Shown here one piece after another: positions 56,336 to 60,000 of a DNA stretch of 60,000 bases. The notes below the pieces were generated by a model that saw only the letters and a list, made by a program, of their open reading frames with translations, was not told the origin of the DNA and did not search any database. The stretch is from Polytrichum commune (Eukaryota > Streptophyta > Polytrichopsida > Polytrichales > Polytrichaceae), in the NCBI GenBank assembly GCA_950295325.1, contig OX485807.1:41324440-41384439 (forward strand), given 5' to 3'. Within the stretch, counting starts at the first letter, position 1. Each line of letters starts with the position of its first letter. Both the position numbers and the translations under genes were made by a program.

Positions 56336-58499
56336 TCAAAATCCTAGGAATCGGTACTAGGCCGAGATGGCAATTGATAACCATTTATTAGTGTTGTTAT
56401 TAGACCTAGTGCAAAGTGGTATTATTGTGAATCATTGGAAATAAGATCTCGTCGGGGACAACACTAATAAGGACTGCAGGTTGCACAAATTGATAGTTCT
56501 TGTAATGGTACCCAAATTATTGCTCATGAAACGAGACGAGCTCTCAAACTTTCAGTGAGTGGGTGTAAAAAACAAACTCTAAGTTCGTTTCTCTTGCGAT
56601 TTTGGACACGTGTTGAGGATGAGATGATTAGCAACATCCAAATCAAGGCCGTAGCCATTTTCTTGATAACTTTTAAAGTTCATGTGAGTATTTTGTATAT
56701 GTATGTTGTACAATCTCATGCATTAGTATCAAAGTGAAGATTTTTATACTTTTTCTTACGTTAAATGGTCATAAGTGTCCTCGAACAAGCTCATCATTGA
56801 GCCTAGACCAGTTAACGAATTTTGAGCACGTAGTTTAATCTCTTTCAAACACGATGTTTTTTTTGGGTGTGTGTTCTTAGATACACACGTAACCACACAC
56901 CCTAGGGCCGTGTAGTCTACAATATATTACCTATCCACTTGGTGCACGAAAGGAGTATTCTTGAACATGCTATGTACATCGCACACGTAGGTGGGATACT
57001 GTTGAAGGTAACATTCGTATGTACATTTTGGGTCCTTTTGTGATGTTTTTAATATGCTAAAGGACAATACGTCCATCAACAAGACATGAATTGCAAAACT
57101 AAAATTTTAATCATGATTGGGTGCATGTATTCTGGACCGCTCCATACATTTGAGGATATGTATATTCTCTACAAGTGTATGTATATTTTGTTTGTTTGTT
57201 TGTTTGTTTTGTACACATGGGCATTAATTTGAGGTTGATGCATGCCCATTGTTCATGATCTCAATGACGAGTGCAACTGTGAGCCCAAAAGGGTGCCCAC
57301 ATTTAGTCTTAGACCCTTGAAACGTTAGTTGATGTACTTTGAAGTAGCATGTTACTTCACAAAAATATAAAAAGAGTGAAATGTTAGTCTTAGAAGTACC
57401 ATGTTGTAAGAGGCTAGGATGTGAGTTGTTATTGTGTTTTTACCTTCGGAAGGATTTGAGTGAATGAGGATAGGTAAGGAGAACTTGGATTGAGTAGTTA
57501 GTGAGTAGGCTAGTACAAATGGATGGAGACAACCAAAGTGACTCAAGAGGCAAGTGCATTCGAATTGGGATGAATGGAGGATCACATGGAGCGCACAAGT
57601 GGACCACCTCATCATGGCCACTTAATGGGGAAGGCCCAAGGAAGAATGCAAGGTGGAGGATAAGCAAATTCTCAAAGCACCAATCAAATCACGAGTTAAG
57701 CATCGTGGTTTGAATTAAGTGGTGAGCGACGATTTGGGAAAGTAAGGGGAGAAAGTTATGGCGGCGGAAAGCGAAGGAGGCTAAGTTTGGGTTGAAGCAT
57801 CCCAAGTTTGGTAAAGTGTGGTAGGTAGAAAGCCAAGGCTAGTTAAATGTTCGAATTAGGATCCTTGTTGATCATTTGAGGGAGGAAGGCTTAGAAGATA
57901 GGATTGGCGCCTACTAAGTATGAGGAAATCTCAAGGGCTTATCGTGAGCCTTGAGGGTGCTCACCCCCTCAAGCTTACTATATAATCCCTCATTATTCCC
58001 TCACTCATCCTCTCTTTCCTTTGTGCTCCAAGGCACCCCACGAGTTATAAGTGTGGGTGTGGGAAGCCATATTGGAGCACATGTGTGTGCTTAGTTTTTA
58101 GTATGAGAGCCAAGGCTTGTTAGCCTTGAAGAGGGCTTGACCTCTTGGTAGAATTAGTGTTGACGTGAAGGATTTTAAAGTTAATTCATGATTCCAATTT
58201 GTGGTACTTAAAGTTCATGTTTTGAATACACGTGGTTGCAAGTTCCATGTTTAAGAGTTGAGCACTTGATGTTGTGATGAGTGCAAAAATATACTTGTGT
58301 GGATTAGTTAGTCTTAGTGAAGTTAGGAAATTCTCTCTCCCCCTCTCCTCTCTAGGATTTTAGGATTTTAGGATTAGAGAAGAATTGTGTGATTAGAAAG
58401 GGGTTGTTAGTAGAATTAGGGAAATTAGGTAGGAAGATTAGTTAAGGGCTTGAATAATTAGTGAGGTAGTTGGGGATTACAACTACAAAGTTGTGGGTT

Positions 58500-58810
58500 C
58501 ATGAAGGAGCTGGGTTTATGAAGGAGCTGGGTTTGTTTAGTTAGAAAGTAAAGAGCTGGGTTTATGAAGGAGCTGGGTTTGTTTAGTTAGAAAGTAAAGA
58601 GCTGGGTTTATGAAGGACCTGGGTTTGTTTAGTTAGAAGCTAAGGAGCTGGGTTCATGAAGGAGCTGGGTTCATGAAGGAGCTGGGTTTATGAAGGAGCT
58701 GGGTTTGTTTAGTTAGAAGCTAAGAAGCTGGGTTTATGAAGGAGCTAGGTTTATGAAGGAGCTAGGTTTATGTAATTAGAAAGTAAAGAGATGGGTTCAT
58801 GAAGGAGCTT
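58500..58810. repeat. Composite minisatellite, 17-bp and 46-bp periods
   Basis: GAGCTGGGTTTATGAAG (17 bp) alternates with a longer unit containing GTTTAGTTAGAA(A/G). GTTTAG starts at 58,535, 58,581, 58,627 and 58,707: steps of 46, 46 and 80 (46 plus two 17-bp units). This is a small higher-order repeat. Confidence 0.88.
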
Positions 58811-58976
58811 AGTAGATAGCCTACCTAATTAGCTCATAGACAAGTAGTTAGTTACATTATGCTAGTTAGTGTTATGGTGGCTTTCACAAGTAAATGTATT
58901 TGAGATTGACTATAGAGAATAGTGTTTTTTTAACACTTGCATCCTCTCTTTAAAAATAAACCACGTGCACAAATTA

Positions 58977-59300
58977 ATGGAGAATGTGGAGCACTCTTGC
59001 GATGGCAAGACAAAGGAAGCAAAGACCAAAGGTGCGAGGGAGAGATTGACATAAGTCACATAAGTATTTCTTAATACTTAAAGGCTTATGTACGGTATGG
59101 AGACACCAAGTGAGACCTCTTATAGTAGCGATACGGAATACACAAGTGATAGTTCAAGTGGTAGTATAGAGTCAACGGCACGGACTCCATTTAGGAGAGG
59201 GATATCCTTAAGGGCTTGTGTAGCTAAAGCGGCCGGATGGACGTTAGAAGCAAAGAAAGACAAAATAGCACCCGAGCATAAGGAGGTTAAAATAACATAG
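58977..59300 (+). pseudogene. Interrupted copy of the element's small ORF
   Basis: From the ATG at 58,977 the frame reads MENVEHSCDGKTKEAKTKGA, meets three stops, then continues in the same frame as an open 70-codon stretch (59,088-59,300) with a Ser/Thr-rich segment and GISLRACVAKAAGWTLE. The parts flanking the stop-containing segment match the intact 54-codon ORF at 4,804-4,968, which lacks exactly 53 codons here. Confidence 0.55.
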
Positions 59301-59519
59301 TTAACTTGTGCATTCTCCACATACGTATTGAAATTGTACATTGAGTTGTTAAAAGTGAAATTCCAGTTAAATCCAAGACCACTTGAAGGGTGAACCTTGC
59401 ACTATGGACTCATCCAAGTCCAAATCCAATACCGCGGAGGAATGTGAGCCCAAACCCACTACTCGGACTACGGACGCTTAAGGGTGGGGGGTTTGGCCTC
59501 ACAGCAACCCCCTGAGCAA

Positions 59520-60000
59520 ACACCACTCAAATATAGGTGTTTGATTGAGATATGTAACCAGACGAAGTCCACTTACCTTAGTCAAATCGTAAACTAATGG
59601 GTTCATATCTTAGTTTGTCACATACAACAAATTTGTTTGGAATAATGTACCTCATGTTATGTAGAAGTTGCTCATTATGACAAAATGAGATGCAAAATAT
59701 GCACACTTTGTTTATTTCATTGCAATAGTATGGGTTGCATTCATGTGGAGAGAAGGAATTGTCACTTCCGAGCATTCATCCAACATGAAAGCCATGAAAT
59801 AAAAAAGCAAAAAGGAAACCATGAAATTAAATTTTCGGGGAATGATTTGATACTATAATTATATATCAAGATCCCAAATTAGTCTAAGTAGCCCAAATCA
59901 ATCAAGATGATACCCCACAAACCCATAGGGCATTGAGTGATTATGTTTGATAAGTGAAATGTATGCTCAAATGTGATAATGCCCTCTCCCAATTCTCTGA
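59520..60000. other. No gene; dispersed-repeat fragment
   Basis: Begins with CACTCAAATATAGGTGTTTG and TTGAGATATGTAAC, related to the 12,600-12,830 repeat. Otherwise AT-rich and featureless to the window end. Confidence 0.45.

Larger units (their letters stand above)
57278..59503 (+). mobile_element. Solo-LTR-like element, copy 2 (2,226 bp)
   Basis: Starts TGTGAGCCCAAAAGG and ends GGTTTGGCCTCACA. Flanked by a perfect 5-bp duplication GCAAC (57,273-57,277 and 59,504-59,508). A TATATAA box (57,979-57,985) could be the promoter. It holds a minisatellite (58,500-58,810) and the short-ORF region (58,977-59,300). No polyprotein, primer-binding site or second LTR was found. It is longer than copy 1 mainly in the promoter-proximal, minisatellite and ORF parts. 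Confidence 0.85.

Overview
The window is nuclear DNA from a land plant. Two plant genes can be rebuilt exon by exon, each with GT-AG (once GC-AG) introns, long introns and codon phases that join cleanly. Intergenic DNA is AT-rich and packed with small non-autonomous transposons, as expected of a repeat-rich and probably large genome. The species cannot be named from the sequence; nothing bacterial, viral or organellar was seen.

Genes. (1) On the minus strand, about 19.65-13.95 kb, lies a complete plant SC35-like (SCL) SR splicing factor: six coding exons, 243 codons, an arginine/serine N-terminal extension, one RRM, an RS-rich tail and an intron-containing 5' UTR. Its first coding intron appears to start with GC. 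(2) On the plus strand, 21,489-36,828, lies a complete seven-exon, 244-codon member of the coiled-coil family of Arabidopsis At4g15545. It is spread over 15.3 kb because introns 3-5 are full of mobile elements. A decayed copy of its first exon lies 140 bp upstream as a short uORF. A third region (51.3-51.84 kb) has gene-like composition but no recognisable family.

Region by region. 0-2.1 kb: a 27-bp-arm hairpin and two tandem duplications (about 705 and 306 bp). 2.1-10.9 kb: old dispersed and tandem repeats, into which a 1.34-kb solo-LTR-like element (TG...CA, target duplication AACAC) inserted. 11-13.9 kb: sparse. 13.9-19.7 kb: the SR gene. 21.3-36.9 kb: the At4g15545-like gene, with in its introns members of four small-transposon families, a 90-bp satellite array and a foldback. 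37-51 kb: more MITEs, a 362-bp-arm inverted repeat, a pogo-like element, tandem repeats and a SINE interrupted by a MULE-like MITE. 51-53.7 kb: an orphan ORF followed by four tandem copies of a ~340-bp unit, the last split by a Harbinger-like MITE. 55-60 kb: another SINE, two more MULE-like MITEs and a second, 2.23-kb copy of the solo-LTR-like element (target duplication GCAAC).

The best candidate for something undescribed is this solo-LTR-like family. Both copies have perfect 5-bp target duplications, carry independently expanded minisatellites and share a short reading frame with the motif SLR(G/A)CV(V/A)KAAGWT. The copies differ in that frame by an indel of exactly 53 codons. Other strong observations are exact empty sites for two Harbinger-like MITEs in a paralogous repeat at 46.3-46.6 kb, five copies of one ~140-bp MITE family in and beside a single gene, and long poly(C)/poly(G) tracts that seem to grow from short C/G runs inside repeats.
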